Assembly: GCA_037447655.1 (NCBI GenBank)
Contig: JBBHKE010002505.1
Span: 62,001-126,000, forward strand
Source: Zygnema cylindricum
Lineage: Eukaryota; Streptophyta; Zygnematophyceae; Zygnematales; Zygnemataceae
DNA: 64,000 bases
Direction: 5' to 3'
Each line of letters begins with the position of its first letter. Position 1 is the stretch's first letter. Made by a program: the position numbers and the translations under genes. The notes beneath the pieces were generated by a model, which ran no database searches, was not told where the DNA came from, and worked only from the letters and a program-made list of their open reading frames with translations. This document shows, piece by piece, positions 1-15,200 of the stretch.

Positions 1-3000
1 GTTGACGGCGATCGATTGATCGAAGATCGTCAGCGGCGATCAATTAATCGAGGATCGTCGGCGGCAATCAATCGATTGAGGATAGTCGGAAGCAATCGAT
101 CGATCGAGGGCCATCCACGGAGATCGATCAATCAAAGATCATCAACGGCAAACGATCTATTAAATATCGTCGGCAACGATCGATCGATCAAGGATCGTTG
201 GCGGCTGCAGCGATTGATCGCTCGAGGATCGTCGGCGGCTGCAGCAATTGATTAATCGAGGATCGTCGGCGGCAACGACGATCGTGGATTGTCGCCGGCG
301 ATCGATCAATCAAAAATCGTTGGCGGCGATGAATCGATCGAGGATCGTCAGCGGCGATCGATCGATCAAGGATCGTCAGCGACGACCGATCGAACGAGGA
401 TCGTCGGCAGCGATCGATCCATCAAGGATCATCGGCGGCGACAGATCGGTCGAGGATCGTCGGGGACGATCGATCGAGCGAGGATCGTCGGCAAAGATTG
501 ATCGATCAAGGATCATCAGCGGCGACCGATCGGTAAAGGATAGTCGGGGACGATCGATCAATCGAGGATTATCGGCAGAGAACGATCGATCGAGGATTGT
601 CGGCGCCGATCGACCAATTGAGGATCGTCAGCAGCGTTCGATTGATCAAAAATCATCGACAGTGATCGATCAATTGATGATCGTCCACAACGATCGATCG
701 AGGATCGTCGGCGACGATTAATCGATCGGGGATCGTCTACGGCGATTGATCGATCTAGGATCGTCGGCGATGATCGACCGATTGAGGATCTATGGCGGTG
801 ATAGATCGATCGAGGATCGTGGGCAGTGATCGATTGATTGAGGATTGACGACGGCGATCAATTGATCAAAGGTTGTTCGCGGAAATTGATCAATTGATGA
901 TCGACGGCGGCGATCGATCAACCCAGGATCGTGGCTCGACTGAGAAATGTCGGCGGCGAACAATCGATTCAAAATCGTCAGCGGCAAGCGATCCATCAAA
1001 GATCATCAGCGACGATTGATCGATCAAGGATTGTTAGAGGTGATCGATCGATGGAGGATCCTCGGCAACAATTGCTTGAACGTGGATCGTCAGCGATCGC
1101 CCGATCAAGGATCGGCGGGAAGCGATCGATCGAGGATCGTCAACGACGAGCGATCTATAAAGGATCGTCAGCGGCAAGCGATTGATAGAGGATCGTCGGC
1201 GGCAATCGATTGACCGAGTATCGTCGATGGCGAGCGAATGATCGAGGATCGTCGACGGCGATCGATCGATCAATTATTATCGGCGGCGATTAAACGATCG
1301 ACGATCGTTAGCGGAAATAGATTGATCAAAGATTGTCGGCGGCGACTGATTGATCGAGGATCATCGGCGTCGAACGATCGGTCGAGGATAGTCAACAGCG
1401 ATCGATCGATCAAGGATGGTCGGCAGCAATCGATCGATCGAGGATCGTCGGCAGAAATGGATCAAAGATCGGCGGCGGCGATCGATCGAGGGTCGTCGGC
1501 GACGAGCGATCGATCGAGGGTTGTCGTCGGCGAGGGATCGACCGATGGTCGTCTGCAGCGAGCGATCGATCGAGGAATGTCGGTGGCGATGGATCGATCG
1601 AGCATCGTCAGCGGTGATCGATCGATCAAGGATAGTCGACGGGGATCTATCGATCGAGGATCGTTGACGTGAGCGACGATCGATCGAGTATCGTGGACGT
1701 GAGCGACGATCGATCGATTGAGGTCGTCGGCGGCTGCGATGATTGAGCGATCGAGGATCGTCGGCAGCGATCGATCGATTATCATTGAAAGCGATCGAAC
1801 GATCGAGGATCGTTGGTGTCGGCGGCGATCGATCGATTGAGGATCGTCGGCGGTGATCAATCGATCGATGATCATCGGCGGCCATCGCTCGATCGAGGAT
1901 CGTCGACAGTGACTGATCAATCGAGGATCGTTATCGGCAATCGATCGATCGAGGATTGTCGGCGGCGACCGATCGCTTGAGGATCGTAAACGGCGATAGA
2001 TCTATCGTGGATCGTCGGAGGCGACCGATCGATCATGGATCGTTGACGGCGAGTGATCAATCGAGGATCATCAGCGACGAACAATCGATCAAGGATCTTT
2101 GGCGAAGAACGATCGATCAAGGATCATCGACAGCGGTCGATCGATCGATGATCGTCGGCAGCGATTGATCGATCGATGATCATTGGCAACGATCAATTGA
2201 TCGAGAATAGCCGGCGACGATCAATCGATCGATGATAGTCAGGGGCGATCGATCAATCAAGAATCGTTGGCCGCGATCAATCAATGCGGGGATTAATCGA
2301 TCGAGGATCCTCAACGTCGGCGACGATCGATCAATTGAGGTCATCAATGGTTGCGGTGATCGATCATTCGAGGATCGTCTGCGGCGATCGATCGATTGAG
2401 GATCGTCGACGACAATCGATCGATCGATGATCATCAGCGGCGATTGATCAATCGAGGATTGTCAGCGTCCATTAATCGGTCGAGAGTCGTCGGCAACGAC
2501 CGATCAATCGAGGATCGTCGGCGGCGATCGATCGATCTAGGATTGTCAACGGCGACTGATCGCTTGATGTTCGTCGACGACGATAGATTGATTGTGGATC
2601 GTCGGCGATCGATCAAACGATGATCTTTGGCGGCGAACGATCGATCAAAGATTATCTACAGCAGTCTATTGATCGATAATCGGCGACAGCGATTGATTGA
2701 TCGAGAATCGTCGATAGCGATCGATTGATCGATGATCGTCGGCGTCGATCAATCGATCGACGATAGTCGGACACGATCGAGCAATCGAGGATCATTGGCG
2801 ACAACCGATCGATTGATGATCGTCGACAACGATCGATCATTCGAGAATCGTCGACGGCAATTAATCCATCGAGGATCGTCGGTGGCAGCTGATCGATCAA
2901 GGATGGTTGGCGGCGATTGATTGACCGAAAAATCGTCGGCGGCGATCGAAAGATCGAGGATCGTTGGCGGCGATCGATCCATCGAGGATTGTTGGTAGCG

Positions 3001-4132
3001 ATCGATCAATCCAATCTATCGATCCGGGATCGTCGGCGGCCACCGATTGATCGAGGATTGTTGGCGGCGTTCGTTCGATCGAGGATCGTCAACAACAATC
3101 GATCAATTGAGGATCTTCGGCGGCGAAGGATCGATCGAGGATCGTCGACGGCTATCGATCAATCTAGGATCGTCGATGGCAATCAATTTATCGAGGATTG
3201 TCGCGGCAATCGATCGATCGAGGATAGTCGGCGGCGGACGATGGATCGAGGATCATGGACGGCGAACGATAGATCGAGGATCGTCGACAACGAACGATCG
3301 ATCGAAGATCTTCGACGGCGAACGATTGATCGAAGATCGTCAACGGCGATTGATTGTTCGAGGATTGTCGACGTCGATCAATCGATCGAGTCTCTTCGAC
3401 GGGGATCGATTGTTCGAGGATCGTCGCATGATCGATTGATCGAGGATCGTCGACGACGACCAATTGATCGAGGATCGTTGGCGGCGATCGATCGATCGAG
3501 GATCGTCAGTGGCAATTGATTAATCGTGGATCATCGATGGTAAAGGATCGATCGAGGATCGTCGACGGCCAACGGACGGATCGAGGATTGTCGGCGGCGA
3601 TTGATCGATCGATGTTCGTTAGCAGCGAACGGATCGATGGTGGATCGTCGGCGGCGAACGGATTGATCGAGGATTGTCAACGGCAAACAATCGATCGAGG
3701 ATCGTCGGCGGCGAAAGGATCGATCAAGGATTGTCGGCGGCGATTGATCGAGGCTCGTCGCCGGCGATCGGTCGATCGAGAATCGTCGGCGGCGATCGAT
3801 TGATCGAGGATCGACAGCGGCGATTGGTCGATCAAGGATCGTCCGCGGCGATCGATTGATCGAGGATTGTCGATGGCAATTGATTAGATCGAGGTTCGTT
3901 GGCGGCGATTGATCGATCGAGGATTGTCGACGGCAATCGATCGATCGAGGATCACCGGCGGCGATCGATCAATCGAGGATCGTCGGTGGTGATCAATCGA
4001 TGGAGGATCGTCGACGGCAATCGATCAATCGAGGATCGTCGGTGGCGATTGATCGATCGAGTATTGTCGGCGGCAATCAATCGATCGAGGATCGTCGACG
4101 GATAGATCGATCGGCGGCGGCGGCGATATAGG
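1..4132 (+). repeat. 28-bp GATC-rich satellite array, left block
   Basis: Tandem array of a degenerate 28-bp unit, roughly GGATCGTCGGCGGCGATCGA followed by TCGATCGA. Each unit carries three or more GATC sites and several CpGs. Because 28 is not a multiple of 3, three consecutive units (84 bp) read through all three frames and give the same 28-residue Ser/Arg/Asp-rich peptide repeat in each. That explains the many overlapping open frames here, which are not genes. Units differ by scattered substitutions, many of them C/T or G/A, with few indels. Orientation is opposite to the blocks to the right. Confidence 0.95.
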
Positions 4133-5203
4133 ATCGCCGATCGAGGATCGAGGTTCAAAATTGGGGAAATACAGCACGGAAAAGACAAAAAAAGACAAAT
4201 CATATAAACAACAACAAATAAAAGACAATAAACAAATGACAAAATGCAAAAAAAAAGCTTAAATATACAAGAGATAAAATACATAAAAGACAACATACAT
4301 AGAGTATAACATAGATAGGACAATATAGAGAGGACAAAAAACATAAAAAACAACCTAAAAGAAAAATGCACAAAAGACAAAACACGTAACAGATAATAAA
4401 CAACAAAAGAGTCATCATAAAAAACATACATAATGACAAAATACAGAAAAGACATTACACAAAAGGCAAACTGCAGAATACAAAATACAGAAAAAAACAA
4501 CAAAAAAAAAGACACAACAAAACACAAATGACAAAATATAGACAAAAGACATACAAGAAGGAATACATAAATGAAAAAATATATGAAAGGGAGGGAGAGG
4601 TAGAGTGGTAGAGGTTAAGGAGGCTTGTGCTCCAACTCTGTGGTGAGGTACAAGGGTGAACCATCTGACACACAAAATATAAAATGCATTAAAGACAAAA
4701 AGTACATAAAAGACAAAGTATAAAAAGAAAAATGCATAAAAGACAAAAAAATGAATGGCAAAATATACAAAAGCCAAAATGAAGAAAAGACAGAATATAT
4801 AATTGATAACCATTAAAAACCCTAAAAATACATCGACAAATTACATAAAAGAAAACAACAAAATACAAGAAATACAAAATAGTTTGCACAAATTAAAGCA
4901 AAAACAGAATTCAAAGAGCACAAAATACATAAAAGTATTATTATTTTGGGAATTATACTACTGTATCAGTATAAGTATTATTATATCTGAAATTATAATT
5001 ATTGTTACTAGTAATATTATGACTGAAATTATTCTTAGTATTATTACTACTGAAATTAGTATTACTAGTATTATTATCACTCAATTATTACAACGAGCAT
5101 TATTATTACTCAAAATAGTGTTACTAGTATTAGTATGACTAAAATTATTGTTACTAGTATTACATGACTGAAATTATTATTACTAAGTTATTATTATTTC
5201 TAG
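4133..5203. repeat. AT-rich inner arm of the palindrome, left
   Basis: Sharp change from GC-rich satellite to an A-rich tract built from variants of AAAAGACAAAATACATAA. After about 4930 a second simple repeat of TATTATTACTAGTAAT type begins. A short less-biased patch lies at about 4600-4680. The block is repeated as its reverse complement to the right of the gap, with paired coordinates summing to about 10358. I see no gene: the long frames here are low-complexity shadows. Confidence 0.85.
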
Positions 5204-5213
5204 NNNNNNNNNN
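5204..5213. other. Assembly gap (10 N)
   Basis: Ten ambiguous bases inside the AT-rich core of the inverted repeat. The size is probably nominal. Its position in the spacer between the palindrome arms is where a mis-join, or an unreadable hairpin centre, would be expected. Confidence 0.98.
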
Positions 5214-6225
5214 AGACTTTAATATTAATACTAGTAACACTATTTTGAGTAATAATAATGCTCGTTGTAATAATTGAGTGATAATAATACTAGTAATACT
5301 AATTTCAGTAGTAATAATACTAAGAATAATTTCAGTCATAATATTACTAGTAACAATAATTATAATTTCAGATATAATAATACTTATACTGATACAGTAG
5401 TATAATTCCCAAAATAATAATACTTTTATGTATTTTGTGCTCTTTGAATTCTGTTTTTGCTTTAATTTGTGCAAACTATTTTGTATTTCTTGTATTTTGT
5501 TGTTTTCTTTTATGTAATTTGTCGATGTCTTTTTAGGGTTTTTAATGGTTATCAATTATATATTCTGTCTTTTCTTTATTTTGGCTTTTGTATATTTTGC
5601 CATTCATTTTTTTGTCTTTTATGCATTTTTCTTTTTTATACTTTGTCTTTTATGTACTTTTTGTCTTTAATGCATTTTATATTTTGTGTGTCAGATGGTT
5701 CACCCTTGTACCTCACCACAGAGTTGGAGCACAAGCCTCCTTAACCTCTACCACTCTACCTCTCCCTCCCTTTCATATATTTTTTCATTTATGTATTCCT
5801 TCTTGTATGTCTTTTGTCTATATTTTGTCATTTGTGTTTTGTTGTGTCTTTTTTTTTGTTGTTTTTTTCTGTATTTTGTATTCTGCAGTTTGCCTTTTGT
5901 GTAATGTCTTTTCTGTATTTTGTCATTATGTATGTTTTTTATGAAGACTCTTTTGTTGTTTATTATCGGTTACGTGTTTTGTCTTTTGTGCATTTTTCTT
6001 TTAGGTTGTTTTTTATGTTTTTTGTCCTCTCTATATTGTCCTATCTATGTTATACTATGTATGTTGTCTTTTATGTATTTTATCTCTTGTATATTTAAGC
6101 TTTTTTTTTGCATTTTGTCATTTGTTTATTGTCTTTTATTTGTTGTTGTTTATATGATTTGTCTTTTTTTGTCTTTTCCGTGCTGTATTTCCCCAATTTT
6201 GAACCTCGATCCTCGATCGGCGATA
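5214..6225. repeat. AT-rich inner arm of the palindrome, right
   Basis: Reverse complement of about 4140-5137 with few differences. Examples are a 2-bp indel in the tract near 4300/6055 and single substitutions near 4390/5967 and 4413/5945. The first bases after the gap do not match the left side, so a spacer of about 80 bp including the gap is not palindromic. No gene is visible. Confidence 0.85.
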
Positions 6226-9200
6226 CTATATCGCCGCCGCCGCCGATCGATCTATCCGTCGACGATCCTCGATCGATTGATTGCCGCCGACAATCCTCGA
6301 TCGATCAATCGCCACCGACGATCCTCGATTGATCGATTGCCGTCGACGATCCTCGATCGATTGATCACCACCGGTGATCCTCGATCGATCAATCGCCATC
6401 GACAATCCTCGATCAATCGATCGCCGCCGACGATCCTCGATCGACCGATCGCCGCCGACGAGCCTCGATCAATCGCCGCCGACAATCCTTGATCGATCCG
6501 TTCGCCGCCGACGATCCACGATCGATCCGTTCGCTGCTGACGAGCATCGATCGATCAATCGCCGCCGACAATCCTCGATCCGTCCGTTCGCTGTCGACGA
6601 TCCTCGATCGATCCTTTACCATCAATGATCCACGATTGATCGATTGCCACTGACGATCCTTGATCGATCGATCGCCGCCAACGATGCTCGATCAATTGGT
6701 CGTCGTCGACGATCCTCGATTTAAATGGTCATGCGACGATCCTCGAACAATCGATCCCTGCCGAAGAGACTCGATCGATTGATCGACGTCGACAATCCTC
6801 GAACAATCAATCGCCGTTGACGATCTTCAATCAATCGTTTGCCGTCGAAGATCTTCGATCGATCGTTTGTTGCCGACGATCCTCGATCTATCGTTCGCCG
6901 TCGATGATCCTCGATCCATCGTCCGCCGCCGACTATCCTCGATCGATCGATTGCCGTGACAACCCTCGATAAATTGATTGTCATCGACAATCCTAGATCG
7001 ATCGATAGCCGTAGACGATCCTCGATCGATCCTTCGCCGCCGAAGATCCTCGATTGAACGATTGTTGTTGATGATCCTCGATCGAACCATCGCCGCCAAC
7101 GATCCCGGATCGATAGACTTGATTGATCAATCGCTACTAACAATCCTCGATTGATCGTTCGCCGTCGACGATCCTCGATCGATCAATCGCCGCCAACGAT
7201 CCTCGATCTTTCGATCGCCGTCGACGATTTTTCGATCAATTGATCGCCGCCAACCATCCTTGATCGATCGGCTGCCACCGACGATCCTCGATGGATTGAT
7301 TGCCGTCGACGATTCTCGAATGATCGATCGTTGTCGACGATCCTCAATCGATCGGTTGCCGCCGATGATCCTTTATTGATCGATCGTGCCCGACTATCGT
7401 CGATCGATTGATCGCCTTTGACGATCATCGATCAATCGATCGCTACCGACGATTCTTGATCAATCAATCGCTGTCGCCGATTATCGATCCGTAGACCGCT
7501 GCAGATAATCTTTGATCGATCGTTCGCCGCCAAAGATCATCGTTTGATCGATCGTCGACGATCCACAATCGATCTATCGTCGTCGACGAACATCAAGCGA
7601 TCAGTCGCCGTTGACAATCCTCGATCGATCGATCGCCGCCGACGATCCTCGATTGATCGGTCGTTGCCGACGATTCTCGACCGATTAATGGACGCTGACA
7701 ATCCTCGATTGATCAATCGCCGCTAATGATCATCGATCGATCGATTGTCGTCGACGATCCTCAATCGATCGATCGCCGCAGACGATCCTCGAATGATCGA
7801 TCACCGCAACCATTGATGACCTCAATTGATCGATCGTCGCCGACGTTGACGATTCTCGATCGATTAATCCCCGCAGACTATACTTGACCGATTGATCGCG
7901 GCCAACGATTCTTGATTGATCGATCGCCTTTGACTATCATCGATCCATTGATCGCCGCCGACGATCCTCGATCAATTGATCGTTGCCAATGATCATCGAT
8001 CGATCGATCGCTGCCGACGATCATCGATCGATCGATCGCTGTCGATGATCCTTAATCGATCGTTTTTCGCCAAAGATCCTCGATTGATTGTTCGTCGTTG
8101 ATGATCCTCGATTGATCACTCGCCGTCGACGATCCACGATCGATCGGTCGCCTCCGACGATCCACGATAGATCTATCGCCGTTTACGATCCTCAAGCGAT
8201 CGGTCACCGCCGACAATCCTCGACCAATCGATTGCCGCTAATAATCCTCGATCGATCAGTCACTGTCGACGATCCTCGATCGAGCGATCGCCGCCGATGA
8301 TCATCGATCGATTGATCACCCCCGACGATCCTCAATCGATCGATCGCCGCTGACGACCTTTGATCAATCGATCGCCGACGACACCAACGATCCTCGATTG
8401 TTCGATCGCTGTCAATGATATTCGATCGATCGATCGCTGCCGACGATCCTCGATCGCTCAATCATCGCAGCCGCCGACGACCTCAATCGATCGATCGTCG
8501 CTCACGTCGACGATCCTCGATCGATCAATCCCCGTCGACTATCCTTGATCGATCGATCGCTGCGACGATCCTCAATTGATCGATCGTCCTCGACTATCCT
8601 CGATCAATTGATCGCCGTCGACGATCCTCGATCAATTGATCGCAGCCGACGATCTTCGATCAATCTGTCGCCGTCGACAATACTCAATCGATCAATTGCT
8701 TTTGAAGATCTTTGATCGATCGTTCGCCGGTAATGATTCTAGATTGATCGGTCGCCGCCCATGATCCTCGATCGATCGGTAGTCGCCGACGATCCTCAAT
8801 CGATCCATCGCCGTTGACGATCCTCGATCGATCGGTCGTCGCTGACGTTCATAGATCGATCACTTGCCGCCGACGTTCCTCGATCGATGTATCGACGTCG
8901 ACGATCCGCTGATGATCTTCGATCGAACGTTCGCCGCCGATGATCCTCGATCAGTCGTTTGCCGTCGACGTTCTTCGATCAATTAACTGCCGCTGACAAT
9001 CCTCGATCGATCGTTCGCCGTTGACGATCCTTGATCAATTGATCGCCACCGATGATATTCGATTGATTGATCGCTACCGACGATCCTCTATCGATCAATC
9101 GTCGCCGATGATCCCCGATTGATCGATCGCCGCCGATGTTCCTTGAACAATCGATCGCCGCCGACGATCCTCTACTGATCAATCGCCGCCGACGATTTTC

Positions 9201-12200
9201 GATCGATAGATCGTCGCAGACAATCCTCGATCAATTGATCGGCGTTGATGATCCTCGACCGATCAATCGCCGCTGACGACCGTCGATCAAGTGATTGCCT
9301 CCATCGATTGATCGCTCGTCGCCGAATATCCTCGATCGATCGATCGTCGCCGTCGATCCTCAATCGATCGATCGCCGCTATCGATCAAAAGCCGCCAATG
9401 ATCCACGATCGATCGCTCGCTATCGACGATACTCGGTCAATCAATTGCCGCCGACGATCCTCTATTGATCGCTCGCAACCGAAGATACTCTATAGATCGC
9501 TCGTCGTTGACGATCCTCAATCCGTCGTCAATCCTCGATCGAGGAATCGTCGACAATCCTCGATCGAGCGATTACTACCGACAATCTTCCATCGATCGAT
9601 CGACGCCGATGATCCTCGATTGTTGGATCGCCGCCGATAATCTTCTATCGATAGATTGCCGCACAGATCCTCGATCGATCGATCGCCGCAGAGGATCCTT
9701 GATCGATCGCCGCCGACGATTCTCGATCGATCAATCGTCGCCGACGATCCTCAACCGATCGCTTACTGCCGAAGATCCTCGATTGATGGATCCCTGCCAA
9801 CAATTCTCAAACGACGGACGATCCTGGGTCGATTGATCGCCGCTGCCGTTCCTTAATCAATCGATCGTCGCCTACGATCCTCGATTGATCGATCCCCGCC
9901 AAAGACCCTCAATCGATCGATCATCGCCAATGATCCTAGATCGATCGATCCCCGCAGACGATCCTCGATCAATTGATCGTCGTCAACGATCCTTGATCGA
10001 TCCATCTCCATCGACATCCTCGATCGATCGCTCGCCGCCGACAACCCTCGATCAATCGCTTGTCGCTGACGACCCTTGATCGATTGCTTGTCGCCGACGA
10101 CCCTTGATCCATCGTCGCCAACGATCCTCGATTGATCGCCGCCGACGATCCTAGATCGATCGACCTCGGTCGACTATCCTTGATCAGTCGATCGCTGCCG
10201 ACGATCCTCGATCGATCGATCGCCACCGACAATCCTCGATCGATCGTTCGGCGCCGACGATCCTCTATCGCTTGTTCTCCGCCGATGATCCTCGATCGAT
10301 CGCCGCCAACGACTTCATCGATCGATCGCCGCCGACGATCTCGATCGTTCGATCGTCGCCGCCGTCGACGATCCTCAATCGATCAATCCCCGTCGATTAT
10401 CCTTGATCAATCGATCGCCGCCGACGATCCTTGATTGATCGATCGCCGCGACGATCCTCGATGGATCGATTGCCGCAGACGATCCTCGATGGATTGATCA
10501 CCATTCACGATGCTCAATCGATCCATCGCCACCGACATTCCTCGATCGATCGCTCGCTGCCGACGACCCTCGGTCGATCCCTCGCCGACGACAACCCTCG
10601 ATCGATCGCTCGTCGCCGACGACCCTCGATCGATCGCCGCCGACGATCTTTGATCGATTTCTGCGGACGATCCTCAATCGATCGATTGCTGCCGACGATC
10701 CTTGATCAATCGAACATCGTTGACCATCCTTGATCGATCGATCGTCGTCGACTATCCTCGACCGATCGTTCGACGCCGATGATCCTCGATCAATCAGTCG
10801 CCGCCGAAAATCTTTGATCAATCTATTGCCGCTGACGATCGTCGATCGTTTAATCGCCGCCGATAATAATCGATCGATCGATCGCCGTCGACGATCGTTG
10901 ATCATTCGCTCGCCTTCGACGATACTTGGTCAATAGATTGCCGCCGACGATCCTCTATCAATCGCTTGCCCTGACGATCTTTTATAGATCGCTCGTCGTT
11001 GACGATCCTCGATCGATCGCTTCCCGCCGATCCTCGATCGGGCGATCGCCGACGATCCACGTTCAAGCAATTGTTGCCGAGGATCCTCCATCGATCCATC
11101 ACCTCTAACAATCCTTGATCGATCAATCGTCGCTAATGATCTTTGATAGATCGCTTGCCGCTGACGATCCTCGTTCGATCGTTCGCCGCCGACATTTCTC
11201 AGTCGACCCACGATCCTGGGTTGATCGATCGCCGCCGTCGATCCTCGATTGATCAATTTCCGCGAACAACCTTTGATCAACTGATCGCCGCCGTCAATCC
11301 TCAATCGATCGATCGCTGCCCACGATCCTCGATCGATCTATCACCGCCATAGATCCTCAATCGATCGATCATCGCCGACGATCCTAGATCGATCAATCGC
11401 CGTAGACGATCCTCGATCGATTGATCGTCGCCGACGATCCTCGATCGATCGTTGTGGACGATCATCAATTGATCGATCACTGTCGATGATTTTTGATCAA
11501 TCGAACGCTGCTGACGATCCTCAATTGGTCGATCGGCGCCGACAATCCTCGATCGATCGTTCTCTGCCGATAATCCTCGATTGATCGATCGTCCCCGACT
11601 ATCCTTTACCGATCGGTCGCCGCTGATGATCCTTGATCGATCAATCTTTGCCGACGATCCTCGCTCGATCGATCGTCCCCGACGATCCTCGACCGATCTG
11701 TCGCCGCCGATGATCCTTGATGGATCGATCGCTGCCGACGATCCTCGTTCGATCGGTCGTCGCTGACGATCCTTGATCGATCGATCGCCGCTGACGATCC
11801 TCGATCGATTCATCGCCGCCAACGATTTTTGATTGATCGATCGCCGGCGACAATCCACGATCGTCGTTGCCGCCGACGATCCTCGATTAATCAATTGCTG
11901 CAGCCGCCGACGATCCTCGAGCGATCAATCGCTGCAGCCGCCAACGATCCTTGATCGATCGATCGTTGCCGACGATATTTAATAGATCGTTTGCCGTTGA
12001 TGATCTTTGATTGATCGATCTCCGTGGATGGCCCTCGATCGATCGATTGCTTCCGACTATCCTCAATCGATTGATTGCCGCCGACGATCCTCGATTAATT
12101 GATCGCCGCTGACGATCTTCGATCAATCGATCGCCGTCAACGATACTTGATCGATCGATCGCTGCCGATGATCCTAGATCGATCGCTGCCGATGATCTTA

Positions 12201-15200
12201 GATCGATCGTTCGCCGCCGAAGATCCTCGATCGATCATTCGACTAACGATTCTCGATTGACGAGTCGCCGCCTACGATTCTCGATCGATCGGTCGCCGCC
12301 GACGATCCTCAATCGTTGGTCGAAGTCGACGATCCTAGATCGACCAATCGACGCCGACGATCCTCGATCAATCGATCGCCGCCGATGATCCTCGATCGAT
12401 CGTTCGTTGTCGATGATCCTCAATCGATTGAGTGTCGTTGACGATCCTAGATCGATCATTCGCTGCCGACGATCCTCGATCGATCGATCGCCGTCGACGA
12501 TCCTCGATCGATCGTTTGTTGCCGACGATCCACGATCAATCGATCGGCGTCGATGATCATTGATCGATCCATTGTCGTCGATGTTCGCTAAATAATCGTT
12601 CGCCGTCGACGATCCTTTATCGATCGATTGCTGCCAACGTTCCTTCATCAAAGATCGCTGCAGACGATCTTCGTTTGATCGATTGGCGCAAACAATCCTC
12701 TATAGATCTCTCGTCGCCACCGATCCTTGATCGATCAATCGCCGTTAACGATCCTTGATGTAATCGCTTGCCGCTGATGATCCTCGATCGATCGATAGCC
12801 GCCGACAAATCTCAGTCGACCCACGATTTTGGGTTGATCGATCGTCACCGTCGATCCTCAATTGATCAATTTCCGCGAACAATCTTTGATCAATTGATCG
12901 CCGCCGTCGATCCTCAATCAATCGATCGCCGCCCACAATCCTCGATTGATCTATCACCGCCATAGATCCTCAATCGATCGATCATCGCCGACGATCCTAG
13001 ATCGATCAACCGCCGTAGACGATCCTCGATCGATTGACTGCCGTGAACGATCCTCGATCAATCTATCGCTGCCAAAGTTCCTCGATCGATCGCTCGCTGC
13101 GAACGATCCTCGATCAATCGATCGTTGCCGACGATCCTCGATCGATCGTTGTCGACGATCATCGATCGATCGATCGCTGCCGACAATCCTCGATCGATCG
13201 TTCTCTGCCGATAATCCTCGATGGATCGATCGTCCTCGACGAACCTTTACCGATCGGTCGCCGCCGATGATCCTTGATCGATCAATCATCGCAGACGATC
13301 CTCGACCGATTCGTTGCTGCCGATGATCCTTGATGGATCGATCGCTGCGGACGATTCTCGTTTGATCGGTCGCCGCCGATGATCCACAATCATTTGTCGC
13401 CGCCGACGATCCTAGATCGATCAATCGACGGCGACGACCCTCGATCAATCGATCGCCGCCGATGATCCTCGATCAATCGTTCGCCGTCGATGATCCTCGA
13501 TCGATTGACTGCCGTTGACGATCCTCGATCGATCATTCGCTGCCGACGATCCTCGATTGATTGATCGCCGCCAACGATCCTCGATCAATCGATCGTCGCC
13601 GACGTTCCTCGATCGATCGATCGCCGCTGACGATCCTCGATCGATCGATTGTTGCCGACGATCCTCGATCAATCGATCGTCGTCGACGTTCCTCGATCGA
13701 TCGATCGCCGCCGACGATCCTCCGATTGATCGATTATTGCCGACGATCCTCGATCAATCGATCGGCCTCGATGATCATTGATCGATCGATTGTTGTCGAC
13801 GTTCTATAAATAATTGGTCGCCGCCAACGATCCTCTATCGATCGATCGCCGCCAACGTTCTTTCATCAAAGATTGCCGCAAACGATCTTCGTTTGATCGA
13901 TCGGCACAAACAATCCTCAATAGATCTCTCGCCGCCGCCGATCCTCGATCGATCGCTTGCTGCCGACCATCCTCGATCAATGAATCGACGTTGACGATCC
14001 TCGATCAATCGATCACTGCCAATGATCCTCTATCGTTCGTTCGCCGCCGACGATGTTTGATCGATTGACTGCCGCTGACGATCTGCGTTTGATCGTTCGC
14101 TGTTGACGATCCTCGATCGATCGATCGCCGCCAACGATACCCGATCGATTGATCGGTGCCGACGATCCTCGATTGATCGATCGTCTCTGATGATCCCCGA
14201 TTGATCGATTGATCGCCGCCGACGTTCCTTGAGCAATCGATCGCCGCCGACGATGCTCTATCGATCGATCGCCGCCGACGATTTTTGATTGATTGATCGT
14301 CGCATACGATCCTTGATCAATTGATCGACGCTGACAATCCTCAATAGATCGCCCGTCGCCGACGATCCTCGATCAATCACTCACCGTCGTCAATCCTCGA
14401 TCGATCGCTCGTCGCCGTCGATCCTTGATTGATCAATCGCCGCCGACGACCTTTGATCGATCGAGTGCCTCCATCGATAGATCGCTCGCCGTCGAAGATC
14501 CTCGATCGATCAATCGTCGTCGTCGATCCTCAATCGATCCATCGCCACTATTGATCGAAAGCCGCCAATGATCCTCGATCGATTACTCGCTATCGATGAT
14601 ACTAGGTAAATCAATCACTGCCGAGGATCCTCTATCGATCGCTCGCAACCGAAGATCCTCCAAAGATCGCTCGACGTTGACGATCCTCAATCGATCGGTC
14701 GCCGTCGTCAATCCTCGATCGAGCGATCGACGACGATCCTCGATCGAGCGATTGCTACCTACAATCTTCCATCGATTGATTGACAGCGATGATCCTCGAT
14801 CAATCGATCGCCGCTGACGATCTTAGATCGATCTATCGCCGCAAACAATCCATGATCAATCGCCGCCGACGATCCTCGATCAATCAATTGTCGTCAACGA
14901 TCTTCGATTTATCAATTGCCGCCAAAGAATCTCGATTGATGGATCCCTGCCGACAATTCTCAGACGACCGGCGATTTTGGGTCAATTGATCGCCGCCATT
15001 GATCCTCGATCGATAAATTTTCGCAAAAAATCCTTAATCAATTGATCGCCGCCGCCGTTCCTCAATCAATTGATCATCGTCTACGATCCTCGATTGATCG
15101 ATCGCCGCCAAAGATCCTCAATCAATCGATCACCGCTGAAGATCATGGATCTATCGATCCTCGTAGACGATCCTCGATCGATTGATCGTCTTGGACGATC

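Larger units (their letters stand above)
1..12142. repeat. Large imperfect inverted repeat (about 5 kb and 7 kb arms)
   Basis: Translated landmarks on the plus strand recur on the minus strand. The frame at 16-255 recurs at 11887-12126, and 248-721 recurs at 11301-11894 (paired coordinates sum to 12142). Inner landmarks such as 2434-2616 with 7544-7726 sum to about 10160, and the AT-rich core sums to about 10358. The right arm therefore holds about 2 kb of additional satellite, between about 8460 and 10440. The arms match unit by unit including private variants, so this is one duplicated segment rather than generic satellite similarity. Confidence 0.85.

Noticed and set aside
4139-6100. Hydrophobic Phe/Tyr/Cys-rich frames as membrane proteins
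   Set aside because: They come from T-rich simple repeats, are mirrored on the other arm and have no domain.
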